A stretch of 64,000 bases of DNA, from the NCBI GenBank assembly GCA_035441325.1, contig DAOROA010000010.1, forward strand, positions 22,351-86,350. The letters run 5' to 3'. A program made the translations under genes and the position numbers. This document shows positions 8,540 through 17,908 of the stretch, piece by piece. The DNA is from Competibacter_A sp002352125. Its GTDB lineage: Bacteria > Pseudomonadota > Gammaproteobacteria > Competibacterales > Competibacteraceae. The notes under the pieces are model-generated. The model was not told where the DNA came from. It searched no databases and saw only the letters and a program-made list of their open reading frames with translations. Each line of letters begins with the position of its first letter. Positions within the stretch are counted from its first letter, which is position 1.

Positions 8540-10729
8540 TCACGAACCGACGACCCAAAGTGGACGCGCTGGCTGGCGCGTTCGGCGTTCTCGCCACAGC
8601 ATTTCGTAAGCATGTTCCAAGTGCCGCACGTAACGCTCGGTATCGAATAGCGTGCACACCAAGCGGTTGGTGTGCAGGCGCTCGCGCAATTCGGCCAGCC
8701 TCGGCCGATCCTTGGCTAATGCCACCGCCAACGCCTCATAATCCGCCATCGTATAAGTCACCAGCTCCGGCAAGCCTATCGCATGCAGCACGCTAGCGCA
8801 AACTCTGGCTTGAAAAGTACGCCCGCAAAGAGTTAGCACCGGCAACCCTACCCAGAGTGCATCGCTTGCAGTGGTATGAGCATTGACGACGAACGTATCC
8901 AGATACAGATCCGCCAGCCGCTGCCGTTCCAGATGTTCTGGCTTCGGTAATCGCGTCGCGAAAAACAAACGCTCCGGGTCGATGCCCCGCTCGCTAGCCG
9001 CTCGACGTAAATAGTAGATCATCCGCTGACCATCCGCCAACAACCAGAGCACGCTCCCCGGGGTTTGTTCGAGGATTTTCATCCAACTGGCAAACGTTGA
9101 CGGCTCGATCTTGTAACCGGTATTGAACGAAGCATAAACGAAAGCCTCGTCCGGCAAGCCTTGATCGGCGCGAGTCGTACCCGTGTTGGCTATCGGTTGT
9201 TCATCGTCGTTGATCTGGTAACAATCCGGCAAATAGACCGGCTGCTCGCTGAAACAGGTTTGCAGATCCTCTGGTAGCACCACCTCGTCGGCAATAACAT
9301 GAGAAATGTAATCGCCGCCAAGCGTACCGGGATATCCCAGAAAACTCACTTGCACCGGCGCGGGCCGCAGCGCAAAGATTTCCTGCCGGCCGTACTTGGT
9401 ATAACCGTGCAGGTCCACCAGAATATGCACGCCGTCGGCCGCGATGCGTCGGGCGGCCTCGCAATTCGACGACTGGCTCAGATCCACCATCCGGTCGCAG
9501 GTGCGGCTAATATCGCGCCAATAAACGCTCTCGTCACCAGGCCGCAACGTATAACCGATGATCTCGAATCGATGGCGATCATGGGCGCGAAACAATTTGC
9601 GCGCCAAATGGGCAGTGGCGTGATCGCGGAAATCGCCCGATACATAACCGATCCGCAACCGTCCATCCGCCGCTGGCTCGGCATGAACGAGAGTCAATTG
9701 CCGGCGTAACGGCGTCGCGAATTTTTCCATGATCTCGGCACGGGCCTTGGCGGTCTTCAATAAAAATTCCGGCGCTAGCGGCAAGTGCAACAAGCGATGT
9801 TGCTCTGTACCCACCACCCGGCCATACCGCCAAATTTCGCCGATCAGCCCATCGAGCCGCGCCAGAGTAGCCTCGTAATCGCGCCAATCGCACTCCGCTA
9901 GCGCATTGAAAAAACTATATAAATACAGGCCACGCGCCGTATAGCGCTTCGGCAGGAAGTCATCGAACGGCATCCAGTGGGACAGATCTTCGCCAAAAGC
10001 TAGGCCAAGCCGCTGCCAGTCGTGGCGGACATGCAGCTCATTCAGAATCGACTCGGCCTCCTCGAAACGCTCCAGCGCCGCCAACGCCCAAGCTTTGTTC
10101 GCCAATGCTCCCAAGTTCAATTCGGGAATCGTGGCCACTTGCTCCAAACCCGGCAAGGCTTCTTCCCAACGCCGCAACTTGATGAAAATCGAAGATCGAA
10201 GCAACGTTAGCTGCGAATCATCGGGCGCCAGCCGCAACGCTTGGTCGACCGCCACTAACGCCGGCTCATATGCCTGCTGCCGCACTAGCAGCACCGCCTG
10301 ATGGCTCAAAGCGTGCAGGCGTTGCGACGCCGACAAACCCGATAAATCGAGCGCTCGTTCGTAAGCGGCCAACGCTCCGGCTAGACGCCCCAACAACCGT
10401 AACGCATCCGCCCGGAGCAGCAGGCCATCGCAATCGTCGGGCTGGATCGCCAAGGCCCGTTCTACCGCCGACAGCGCCGGCTCGAATCGATCCGACGCCA
10501 AACAGATCGTGGCGTAATCGAGCAGTAGCGAAGGATCTTCAGGCTGCAACACCAATGCCCGATCAAGGGCGATCAACGATTGTTCGGCTTCGCCCAACTC
10601 CCAGCAGGTGTTTCCCAATTTACGCCAAATGCTCGCATCGTCGGGTCGGGTCTGGCCGAGCTGCTCGCAGCGCGCCTTTTCCTGCTTCAGCCACGCGCGG
10701 CGCAGCGCAGCTCGTGCATCCGGTTGCAT
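8540..10729 (-). CDS. TPR-containing O-linked GlcNAc transferase family protein (SPINDLY/GT41-like)
   Basis: The 729-residue protein has an N-terminal array of TPR helices (about 20-250, for example ALVLQPEDPSLLLDYATICLASDRFEPALSAVERAL). A GT41 catalytic region follows from about 350 to 715. Recognisable GT41 segments are RIGYVSGDFRDHATAHL, ILVDLHGYTKYGR, APVQVSFLGYPGTLG and TTASDALWVGLPVLT. There is no signal peptide, so it should act in the cytoplasm, adding a sugar from a nucleotide donor to protein Ser or Thr. It is the last gene of the gsp operon, 27 nt after gspD, which hints that secreted proteins or secretion components are substrates. Donor and targets are not predictable. Confidence 0.88.
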   Translation of the reverse strand: MQPDARAALRRAWLKQEKARCEQLGQTRPDDASIWRKLGNTCWELGEAEQSLIALDRALVLQPEDPSLLLDYATICLASDRFEPALSAVERALAIQPDDCDGLLLRADALRLLGRLAGALAAYERALDLSGLSASQRLHALSHQAVLLVRQQAYEPALVAVDQALRLAPDDSQLTLLRSSIFIKLRRWEEALPGLEQVATIPELNLGALANKAWALAALERFEEAESILNELHVRHDWQRLGLAFGEDLSHWMPFDDFLPKRYTARGLYLYSFFNALAECDWRDYEATLARLDGLIGEIWRYGRVVGTEQHRLLHLPLAPEFLLKTAKARAEIMEKFATPLRRQLTLVHAEPAADGRLRIGYVSGDFRDHATAHLARKLFRAHDRHRFEIIGYTLRPGDESVYWRDISRTCDRMVDLSQSSNCEAARRIAADGVHILVDLHGYTKYGRQEIFALRPAPVQVSFLGYPGTLGGDYISHVIADEVVLPEDLQTCFSEQPVYLPDCYQINDDEQPIANTGTTRADQGLPDEAFVYASFNTGYKIEPSTFASWMKILEQTPGSVLWLLADGQRMIYYLRRAASERGIDPERLFFATRLPKPEHLERQRLADLYLDTFVVNAHTTASDALWVGLPVLTLCGRTFQARVCASVLHAIGLPELVTYTMADYEALAVALAKDRPRLAELRERLHTNRLVCTLFDTERYVRHLEHAYEMLWRERRTRQPARPLWVVGS

Positions 10730-10756
10730 GGTGGTCTCGATTGCCTCTAACGCGCT

Positions 10757-13075
10757 TTAACCGGCGGGTCGTTCGACCAAGGGCGCAACCTCCCGCATCT
10801 TGCGCTTGATCTCTTCGGTCACCTGATCCGCTTCTTGAGTGTTTTGCACCACTCGCGGCGTGATCAGCACGATCAGCTCGGTGCGATCCATGTTTTCGGA
10901 CGTATTGCCGAACAAAGCACCCAGCACCGGAATTTTATACAGCACTGGAACCCCACCTTGCGAATCGGTGCGATTATCTCGAATCAAGCCACCCAGCACC
11001 AATGTCTGACCGTTTTTAACGGCCACTTTGCTGGTCACGCTGCGCTGCAAAAACGAGCGTTGGCCGGTAGCCGAATCGACTGTTCCCACATCGATCACCT
11101 CCTGTTTGACTTCCATGTTCACCATGCCGCCGGAATTGACTCGCGGCAACACCTCCAACAACACGCCGGTATCCTTATAAGCGTAAGAGTTGACCACATT
11201 GTCGCTCACGATAGTCTGTTGGCCCGAGATCGGTTGCTGGGTGCCAACGCGAATCACCGCCTGCTGGTTGTCCACCACCATGACTTGCGGCGAGGACAAT
11301 ACCTTAACTTTAGAGTCGCTGGCCAAGGTATTCAGCAAAGCGCGTACCAGCCCCCCACGATCCGTTATCGCGTAGGAAAAGGCATTCGCGGCTTGCCCGT
11401 CGAGCACCTTGTTTATCGTAAGGTTGTTCGCTTCGATTCCCAGCGAGCCGGTGCCCTTATTACCGATATCGCTGCCGACATCGTTGTTAAAAAACCACTG
11501 TAGTCCATACTCCAGCTTACCGGTCAGAGTCACCTCGGCGATGGTGGCCTCGATCAACACTTGACGGGGCGCGACATCCATTTGTTGCAGCGTGCCGATA
11601 ATCCGCTCGTAATTCTGGTTGGTGGCCCAAATCAGCAAGGAGTTGTTTTCGGTGTCGGCCACGATGCGCACTTCCTCCATGCCCGCGCTCGGTCCGCCGG
11701 AGCCTAGAGCGCTGCCGCCACCGCTCGACGTTCCACCTCCTCGCCCACCCGAACGGGTGCCGCCGGCCGATGTAAAGCTGCCCGTAGAAGATTTGCCCGA
11801 CGCGGACGAACCAGCAGCCGTTGTCGTGCTCCCCGACAGCGACGACGACCCACTGCCTAGCCCGGAACTGGAACCGCCCGACAAGCTGCTGCTCGTCCCC
11901 AATCCGCCGCTCGTCCCCAGTCCACCAGACGACAATTGCCCCGACTTCAAGCCGGGAGCCAGTTCGCCACCCCGTCCGCCACCGCTCCCGCCACCCAGGT
12001 TAAACAACCCGTTGAGCAGCTCGGCGACGTAATCGGCCCGGCTATTCTGCACTTGGTAGACGTACAAACGTTCACCCCCGACGCCATCCAGTCGCTCGAT
12101 CCAGACGGCTACTTCTTTGAGGTATTCCGCCTGCGGCGTCACCACCAGCACGGCGTTCAGTTTGCTCAGCGGCACAAACCGGAGCAACCCCGCAATCGGC
12201 GTCCCGGAACCTTCTCCCAGCAACTGGTTCAGATTGGTGGCCATCGCCTGACTGTCCACGTTGCGCAACCGGAACATGCCGATGGACATGCCTTTAAGCC
12301 AGTTCACGTCGAAGGTCTCGATGGTGCTTTGGACGCTGGCTAGTTCTTGCGGCGTACCGGCCAGAATCAACAGATTGCGAGAGGTATCCGCTCGCAGAAC
12401 CCCCCCCTCGGGCAGAAACGGAACGATGATGGTTTGCATTTCGGCGGCGCTGACGTAACGCAGCGGTACGATCCGTACACCGTACCCCACTTTGCCATCC
12501 GCCAGACGCGGGATCAAATTGCCCTTCTGCACGGCGCCGGCCGCCGGAATAATTCGATACAAACCACCCTCGTGGACGAGCACCGCGTTGCTCATCCGCA
12601 GTATCGTCTCCAGCGTCGGCAACAGTTGATCCCGCGCCAGCGGCCGGCTGGTTTGCACCGTTACCTCGCCCTGCACCTGCGGGTCGACCGTATAGTTTTC
12701 CTTGAGGGTTTCGAAAATCACCTTGGCCACGTCGCGGACGTCGGCGCCCTCGAAGTTGAGGGTCACCTCGCCCGGTGCGCTCCGGGCGACGGGAGCCGGT
12801 TTGGCAGCAGCGTGCTTGTTGTCGATGAAATTGCCCGTACCCGGCAGGATCATCGGGGCTTTGGGCATTGCGGCGGCAGCCGCGCCCAAATCGGAACCGG
12901 CCGGCACGCTAGGTGATAGTGGTTTCGCACCCAAGCGCGGTAACCCGCCGACGGGTGGATTACCCGGCGTTTCCACGTTTTCCCGATCGCCTTCATCGGA
13001 TGGCGTCGTCGCACAAGCGCTCAACATCAATAACAATAATGTACCGGACGTCTTGGGAAACAAAGTTTTTCTCAT
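10757..13075 (-). CDS. gspD: Type II secretion secretin GspD (lipoprotein form)
   Basis: This is the outer-membrane channel of the type II system, 772 residues. I chose the ATG at 13075 because it gives a lipoprotein signal (MRKTLFPKTSGTLLLLMLSACATTP, lipobox LSAC); a longer frame upstream would bury it. N-domains carry VTLNFEGADVRDVAKVI and NLLILAGTPQELASVQSTIETFDV. The C-terminal secretin core includes VLIEATIAEVTL, ATNSxx-type repeats and LNTLASDSKVKVLSSPQVMVVDN, ending RTELIVLITPRVV. Between the last N-domain and the core lies an unusual Ser/Gly-rich low-complexity insert of about 120 residues. The lipoprotein form suggests self-targeting or pilotin-independent assembly. It follows gspC by 7 nt. 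Confidence 0.95.
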   Translation of the reverse strand: MRKTLFPKTSGTLLLLMLSACATTPSDEGDRENVETPGNPPVGGLPRLGAKPLSPSVPAGSDLGAAAAAMPKAPMILPGTGNFIDNKHAAAKPAPVARSAPGEVTLNFEGADVRDVAKVIFETLKENYTVDPQVQGEVTVQTSRPLARDQLLPTLETILRMSNAVLVHEGGLYRIIPAAGAVQKGNLIPRLADGKVGYGVRIVPLRYVSAAEMQTIIVPFLPEGGVLRADTSRNLLILAGTPQELASVQSTIETFDVNWLKGMSIGMFRLRNVDSQAMATNLNQLLGEGSGTPIAGLLRFVPLSKLNAVLVVTPQAEYLKEVAVWIERLDGVGGERLYVYQVQNSRADYVAELLNGLFNLGGGSGGGRGGELAPGLKSGQLSSGGLGTSGGLGTSSSLSGGSSSGLGSGSSSLSGSTTTAAGSSASGKSSTGSFTSAGGTRSGGRGGGTSSGGGSALGSGGPSAGMEEVRIVADTENNSLLIWATNQNYERIIGTLQQMDVAPRQVLIEATIAEVTLTGKLEYGLQWFFNNDVGSDIGNKGTGSLGIEANNLTINKVLDGQAANAFSYAITDRGGLVRALLNTLASDSKVKVLSSPQVMVVDNQQAVIRVGTQQPISGQQTIVSDNVVNSYAYKDTGVLLEVLPRVNSGGMVNMEVKQEVIDVGTVDSATGQRSFLQRSVTSKVAVKNGQTLVLGGLIRDNRTDSQGGVPVLYKIPVLGALFGNTSENMDRTELIVLITPRVVQNTQEADQVTEEIKRKMREVAPLVERPAG

Positions 13076-13082
13076 GCATTCA

Positions 13083-13736
13083 TCATCCATCGTCTTGCTG
13101 CGGCGGCGGGGGAACCACCATCGCAGGCGGCAACGCATCGGGTTGTGACACCGGCGGTGTCCCGACCGGCGGTGGCGGTATCGCACCGCCGGCACCCTGC
13201 GCTGGCGGCTTGGCGCCAGCGCGTCCCGCGCGCGGCGCGGCCGGTTGCTTTGGGCGCACCAACACCAACTCCTGGGTTGACTCGCCCTTGCGCACTACGA
13301 CCCGGTTGGGATAAATCGCCTCTAATTGCCATTCTCCTACCGTTTCGCCGAGCCTGATCTGCACCGTTTTGGCGTTCGCTTCTTCGGGCCGCAAGAGTGC
13401 CACCTTGATGTTCGGCGCGATGACCACTCCGAGCAGCGTCAGTTTCTGCTCCGCCTTGACCACCGGCTTTTCCGGCGGCGCCTCCTCGGGAGGGGGAGGT
13501 GGTTCGGGCCGACGGGCAGCGACAAACAAGGGGCGGGCAATCACCTCGCCATATTGGTCCGGCGGCGACAACCGGAACCGCGCGGTCGGCGCCACTGCTG
13601 GCAGGTCGGGAGGCCGTTTCGTCGCAGCGGCCGTCGACGGTGGCCGCGGCGGATGCGTCAATTGCCAGAACACGATGGCAGCGGCCAATCCACCGGCCAA
13701 TAACCACAGCAGCAAACTCGCAGCTCTGGCTGACAT
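13083..13736 (-). CDS. gspC: GspC/GspN-like inner-membrane clamp of the type II system
   Basis: The 217-residue protein has one N-terminal membrane segment (LLLWLLAGGLAAAIVFW) followed by a proline-rich linker. A small beta domain (LTLLGVVIAPNIKVALLRPEE...VRLGETVGEWQLEAIYPNRVVVRKG) matches the homology region of GspC that contacts the secretin N0 domain. The tail is proline-rich without an obvious PDZ domain, so the protein is shorter than classical GspC. In operons of this order (E-F-G-H-I-J-K-L-M-x-D) this position is often labelled gspN. It overlaps no neighbour: gspM ends one base before its ATG and gspD starts 7 nt after. Confidence 0.8.
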   Translation of the reverse strand: MSARAASLLLWLLAGGLAAAIVFWQLTHPPRPPSTAAATKRPPDLPAVAPTARFRLSPPDQYGEVIARPLFVAARRPEPPPPPEEAPPEKPVVKAEQKLTLLGVVIAPNIKVALLRPEEANAKTVQIRLGETVGEWQLEAIYPNRVVVRKGESTQELVLVRPKQPAAPRAGRAGAKPPAQGAGGAIPPPPVGTPPVSQPDALPPAMVVPPPPQQDDG

Positions 13737-14336
13737 TTAGCCGCCCTCCTTGCGCAAATAGCCCGATATCTCGAACTGAACGGTCAACTGAACCCGGCTG
13801 TAGTTCGCCAGTCGACCACTCGCGAGTCGAGGCCGGGTTTCCCGCGCCGTCACGTCTAGATTGTCCACGAACAGCAATGGGGTCTGCGCTTCGAGCTTGT
13901 ACAGAATTTTTTGCAAGCTGTCGGTATCCCCCGTCATGGTCGCGCTGATCGTCACTTTCGTAGCGCCCCCTTCTTCAGCTGGCGGCAACGCCTGAGTGCT
14001 GCGCAAAGTTCCCCCGGCCGACTCGACTACTGCCTTGACCCGCTGTTGCAGTTCGGCAGCCGCCAATGGTGGCGCGGATTGATCCAGATACTGAGCGGCG
14101 GCGGCACGATCTTGTCGGATGCCGGTGATCAATCGCTGGATCGATTCACGGCTCGCAGCCATTCGTTCCAACTGTTCCAAACGGCCTTGCTGCTGCTCCA
14201 GATGAGTCCGGTAATAGCGATAGCGATCGATCCATAACCGATCCACCAGGACATAGAACGCTCCGCCCACGACCAGCACCAATAACGCCAAAGCCGCCAG
14301 ACGGTGCCCCCAACCAACCGGTTTTGCAATGACCAT
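13737..14336 (-). CDS. gspM: Type II secretion protein GspM
   Basis: The 199-residue bitopic inner-membrane protein has a single membrane helix near the N-terminus (LAALALLVLVVGGAFYVLVDRLW). A coiled-coil stretch (YYRTHLEQQQGRLEQLERMAASRESIQRLI) and a ferredoxin-like periplasmic region follow. It stabilises GspL and the assembly platform. The ATG overlaps the gspL stop by one base (TGATG), indicating coupling. Sequence identity in this family is low, so the assignment rests on topology plus position between gspL and gspC. Confidence 0.88.
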   Translation of the reverse strand: MVIAKPVGWGHRLAALALLVLVVGGAFYVLVDRLWIDRYRYYRTHLEQQQGRLEQLERMAASRESIQRLITGIRQDRAAAAQYLDQSAPPLAAAELQQRVKAVVESAGGTLRSTQALPPAEEGGATKVTISATMTGDTDSLQKILYKLEAQTPLLFVDNLDVTARETRPRLASGRLANYSRVQLTVQFEISGYLRKEGG

Positions 14337-15424
14337 CAGAGTTCCTTGCCGATTCGAGCACCCAACACGAAACGCTCCTTGCCGGTTCGGGGATCGGTGG
14401 TCACCGGAGATGCGAATCCCGCGCCGTTGAACAGCTTCGAAGATTCGACCGCGCCGACGAGCGCCGACGCCTTGGCGGATTGGCCGATGAGCTGCGCGGT
14501 ATCGCCTTTGATCTGCAAACGCTCCAGCCAGGTATCGTCTGGAAGGATCGAGGTCAATTCTCGTAGCACGTCTACCCTAGTCGGTACAGTTTGTTTTTTC
14601 TGCGCCAGCATCCGGGAAGCTTCCAAGGTCCGATCAAGTTGGTCGCGCAAGGCCAAAGCCTGGTTTGCCGCCTGCTGGAGCCGGCTGGCTTTCGCCATCG
14701 TGCCGAGCACCAGCGCGCGCTGCTGCCAGATCGGCAAGATCGCGGCGACCGCGACCAGCAGCAGCGTAGCGACGATCAAAACTCCTCGCAATCGTCGCAC
14801 CCAAAGATCGCGATGCCCACGCTGTTCCGGTGGCAACAAATTGAGGCCGGGTCGACCGCCCGCTACCTCCAGCGCGTCCGGCTGCAAATCCCGCTGCCGC
14901 AACTGGGCCAACACCGGCTCCACCCCGGATCGCGGCACGGCGACCAGCTCGACCCGCAACCGACGCTGTTCGGGCTGCCGTTCCAAAACGGTCGCGTCGT
15001 AATAAACTTGGGCGGCGGCGAACGGCGTCAGACGGTCCATTTCGAACCCCGCGACCTGGCGCAGGTTCTTTTCGGTGGCCGATGGCAGCGACAACGTTCG
15101 GATCAATGCCTGGCTGGTCGGAAAACGCAGCACCAACTGGCAAGGTTTCTCGGCTTTGAACCATCCGGCTACCGCGTTCCAATCGGGCGCCAATCGATCA
15201 AGCCGTTCCAATTCCCGCGTCCGATCAGTTTCTTCGCACAGCAACACGCACTCGCGATCATCGACTGCGACGACCAACCGCCGCGACGCCCCTCCCAACC
15301 AGCGACGCAGCGATGCGGGCAACCATGCCAGCAAACCGTCCCGCCACCAATGCCAAATAGCGTCCCAGCGCCAGCGGGGAGCGATTCTCAATGCCTGCAT
15401 GTGCGATAACATGACCGAAGCCAC
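14336..15424 (-). CDS. gspL: Type II secretion protein GspL
   Basis: The 362-residue protein has a cytoplasmic actin-like half (RLVVAVDDRECVLLCEETDRTRELERLD..., FPTSQALIRTLSLPSATEKNLRQVAGFEMDRLTPF) as in GspL/PilM-type proteins. A single membrane helix near 240 (GVLIVATLLLVAVAAILPIWQQ) precedes a periplasmic domain of about 110 residues. It links the GspE ATPase to the membrane platform. A GTG at 15424 gives the longest frame; ATGs at 15412 and 15400 are also plausible and none has a strong ribosome site. It starts 45 nt after gspK. Confidence 0.9.
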   Translation of the reverse strand: MASVMLSHMQALRIAPRWRWDAIWHWWRDGLLAWLPASLRRWLGGASRRLVVAVDDRECVLLCEETDRTRELERLDRLAPDWNAVAGWFKAEKPCQLVLRFPTSQALIRTLSLPSATEKNLRQVAGFEMDRLTPFAAAQVYYDATVLERQPEQRRLRVELVAVPRSGVEPVLAQLRQRDLQPDALEVAGGRPGLNLLPPEQRGHRDLWVRRLRGVLIVATLLLVAVAAILPIWQQRALVLGTMAKASRLQQAANQALALRDQLDRTLEASRMLAQKKQTVPTRVDVLRELTSILPDDTWLERLQIKGDTAQLIGQSAKASALVGAVESSKLFNGAGFASPVTTDPRTGKERFVLGARIGKEL

Positions 15425-15469
15425 TCCATAAACGCCGATTCTCGCTTCCCGATCCGCAATCGCATTAAT

Positions 15470-16381
15470 TCAGCGCCCCTCGCGCCAAGCCACTAACCGC
15501 AGATTTTGCCCGGAGAGCATACCTTGCACGTCGGCGACGGATTTCACGACCACGACCGTTCCAGTCTCCACCTCCGCCGCGACCGTTACATGATAAGTAT
15601 TAGTGCGTCCTCCCAAAAAAAAGGCGTGGCCATCGTTCCGTGGCAACGGCGGCGGCGGCGACCCGTCAGCGGCGGCACGAACACGGGCCGAGACGTAATC
15701 GGCAACGGTCCGTTCGTCCAACCCCAAAGCGCGCAACAACCCGGCGGGAGCCAGTTCGGGGTTCACCCCGACATGGTTCGAAAACGCGGTGACTCCATCG
15801 GCGATCCGCTCGTAAACTTCTCGCGTTACACCTTCGATTTGCTGCAACTCTTCGATGCTCTCAAATCGGCCCTTCGTCGATCCCAGCCAGCCGCGCGCCA
15901 TGCGCCCACCGGCTCGATGAACACCACCGGGCACCCCCTGCCGATCGGATTCGCGCCAATCTAAGACCGCTTCGACCAAGCGATCCAGCTCGTGCGAGCT
16001 TGCGCCCGTTCCCGCAAATAAAGCCTTCAATAAATCCGGATCAGCGGTATTCAGGCTCACCAAACCGTTGGCGTTGGTGATCCGGATTTGCAGCCGGCCC
16101 CCACCAAAAGTCCATTCGTGGAGATCGCCGTTTGGCGGCCAATATTTCCGGCTCGCCTCTTGATCCAGTTGCCAAGCCAGGCCAAACGCCACGCCGGCTT
16201 CGGCCAATGCCCGAGCCCGGGCCCGTTCGACCGCCCCGGTTGCTAACCGGGTCTCGACCCGCATCGAGTAAGCAAAGCCACCGGCCATCACTGCCAACAA
16301 CGTGACGATCCATAGCACGATGATCAATACCATGCCGCGTTGCGCACCTCGGTCGCGAGGATAGTTCGGAATATCGCTCAT
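15470..16381 (-). CDS. gspK: Type II secretion minor pseudopilin GspK
   Basis: The 303-residue protein has a short leader ending RGAQRG, then MVLIIVLWIVTLLAVMAGGFAYSM, a prepilin-type helix with the hydrophobic +5 typical of GspK in place of glutamate. The large globular part has the repeated helix-hairpin-like region (LNTADPDLLKALFAGTG, IEELQQIEGVTREVYERI) seen in GspK. It caps the pseudopilus tip with GspI and GspJ. The ATG at 16381 overlaps the gspJ stop by 4 nt. A longer reading upstream was rejected because it would bury the leader peptide. Confidence 0.93.
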   Translation of the reverse strand: MSDIPNYPRDRGAQRGMVLIIVLWIVTLLAVMAGGFAYSMRVETRLATGAVERARARALAEAGVAFGLAWQLDQEASRKYWPPNGDLHEWTFGGGRLQIRITNANGLVSLNTADPDLLKALFAGTGASSHELDRLVEAVLDWRESDRQGVPGGVHRAGGRMARGWLGSTKGRFESIEELQQIEGVTREVYERIADGVTAFSNHVGVNPELAPAGLLRALGLDERTVADYVSARVRAAADGSPPPPLPRNDGHAFFLGGRTNTYHVTVAAEVETGTVVVVKSVADVQGMLSGQNLRLVAWREGR

Positions 16382-17013
16382 CGCCTGCTGTCTTGCCAGG
16401 AGCCTTCGACCAAGGCGGCCACCAAATCGGGCCATATCTCCCCTCCCTGGGCCACGTTCAGGCGCACCAGCAATGGCCGCCGTTCGATGCTCGACCAATC
16501 GGAACGCCAGCGCGGTGGCTCCTTATCGTCGTCCCGCTCTGGGCCGAAATAGGCCCATTCTGCGGCGGACACGCCTTCCAGCAACACGGTCTCTCGCTCG
16601 TCGCCGGCTCGCGGATCGTCGGGCCGATAAAGCCGCCAACGCATCCACAACCGGCCGTCTCCGGTCCCGATCCGAATTCGGTACAGCCCGCCTTGGTTCA
16701 ATTGGGTCAACATCGGAGCCACGAACTCGACACTGTCCGGCTGGCCCGCAAACACCACTGCCTTTTCCTGCTGGTCGTTAGTTTGATAAACGGTCATCGA
16801 CTGTGCCAACTGGCGACGCAAAAACTCCTGAACCAACCGCAGCCGGTTGGTCGTCTCGGCACGCCGTTCGCCGCTGTCCGAACCGTTCAACCCCAGTCGC
16901 AACCCGCCGTACAGCACCACCAAGATCAACCCCATCAAGGTGATAGCGATCAACAGCTCCAGCAGAGTGAATCCCGCTTGTCGTCGACTCGATCTGCGCA
17001 TTTTCGAGACCAT
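16378..17013 (-). CDS. gspJ: Type II secretion minor pseudopilin GspJ
   Basis: The 211-residue protein carries a prepilin leader and helix (RRQAG|FTLLELLIAITLMGLILVVLYGGL) with the Glu at +5. The globular part has the GspJ pattern, with paired strands around WMRWRLYRPDD and LLEGVSAAEWAYF. With GspI and GspK it forms the tip that initiates the pseudopilus. The ATG at 17013 shares one base with the gspI stop (TGATG). Another ATG four codons later also keeps the leader, so the start is uncertain by 12 nt. Confidence 0.93.
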   Translation of the reverse strand: MVSKMRRSSRRQAGFTLLELLIAITLMGLILVVLYGGLRLGLNGSDSGERRAETTNRLRLVQEFLRRQLAQSMTVYQTNDQQEKAVVFAGQPDSVEFVAPMLTQLNQGGLYRIRIGTGDGRLWMRWRLYRPDDPRAGDERETVLLEGVSAAEWAYFGPERDDDKEPPRWRSDWSSIERRPLLVRLNVAQGGEIWPDLVAALVEGSWQDSRR

Positions 17014-17426
17014 CAGCGCCGCCGGCCTGGCGGCTCGACCGGCGCCAAACGCAGCGTCTCCAGCATCACCGAGCGGGTTTGCGACAAACCGCTCCAAAAT
17101 ACTTCCACCCCGATCCGATAGGCCCGGACCCGGCTTTTTTCGGGGTCCGGCATTCCATCGCTGTAGAGACTGACCGTACTGCGCCAAGAAAATCGGTCGT
17201 TGATCGGGCCGGAATGGTTCCCTTCGTCGAGTGGAACTTCTCGGCCGATAGCGGCCAAAATCGATTCGGCGTACAAAGTCGCCCGGGTGTAATCATCGGC
17301 CGTACCCGCATTGCGCAGGCCGGTAGCGAACACCTGCAGCAAGACGCCCAACGAAATGCCGAGGATGGCGAAGGCCACGAGCACCTCTAGCAGGGAAAAA
17401 CCGCTCTGGCGAAATCGCCCGATCAT
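17013..17426 (-). CDS. gspI: Type II secretion minor pseudopilin GspI
   Basis: The 137-residue protein begins MIGRFRQSG|FSLLEVLVAFAILGISLGVLLQVFATG, a canonical prepilin peptidase site and helix. The small C-terminal domain (YAESILAAIGREVPLDEGNHSG...FSWRSTV) matches GspI, which nucleates the tip complex. The ATG at 17426 overlaps the gspH stop by 4 nt. Confidence 0.93.
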   Translation of the reverse strand: MIGRFRQSGFSLLEVLVAFAILGISLGVLLQVFATGLRNAGTADDYTRATLYAESILAAIGREVPLDEGNHSGPINDRFSWRSTVSLYSDGMPDPEKSRVRAYRIGVEVFWSGLSQTRSVMLETLRLAPVEPPGRRR

Positions 17427-17899
17427 GGCTGCGCGTCCTGCTCGACGATAGCGATGGCGCCAGTCAACCAATCCACGTTCACCCGGTAGGCCAACTTTGC
17501 ACCACTAACCGTGATGGCGCCGCCGGTGGAACTGCCGTCCGGAAAAAACCGGATGTTGCCGGTCGCCTGATCGAGCAATTCCGACTGGGCGGTATAGAGG
17601 TGAAGCGCCAAACTCTCCGGCAGCGCGATTTCGCGCGGATCGCCGCTGACCGCGAAGCGGCGTCGAACCAAATCGAGGGTCAGCACCGCCTCCCGCTGGC
17701 GAGCGACTGCCTCGTTGCGCGCGAACCGCAAGCCGGCAGCCAGTTGCCGCGCTGCGCTGCGCAGTTCGGCGGCACCGCTCATGCCCGAGAGCAGCGGCGG
17801 CACCAAAGCGACCAGCAGCACGGCCATCACTAGCACCACCAATAGCTCCAGCAGGGTAAAGCCTTGCTGTTCCGTCCGCCTTGCGGCCACCCGGCTCAC
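17423..17899 (-). CDS. gspH: Type II secretion minor pseudopilin GspH
   Basis: The 158-residue protein has the leader and helix EQQG|FTLLELLVVLVMAVLLVALVPPLLSG, followed by a beta domain with RQLAAGLRFARNEAVARQREAVLTLD, the usual GspH/FimT segment. A GTG at 17899 is the start that keeps the leader. It lies 9 nt after gspG. GspH probably connects the tip trimer to the GspG shaft. Confidence 0.92.
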   Translation of the reverse strand: MSRVAARRTEQQGFTLLELLVVLVMAVLLVALVPPLLSGMSGAAELRSAARQLAAGLRFARNEAVARQREAVLTLDLVRRRFAVSGDPREIALPESLALHLYTAQSELLDQATGNIRFFPDGSSTGGAITVSGAKLAYRVNVDWLTGAIAIVEQDAQP

Positions 17900-17908
17900 C
17901 CGGCACGC

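Noticed and set aside
13072..13707. 211-codon minus-strand frame overlapping gspC in another frame
   Set aside because: The gspC frame has a membrane helix and the homology region, plus exact junctions with gspM and gspD; the other frame has none.
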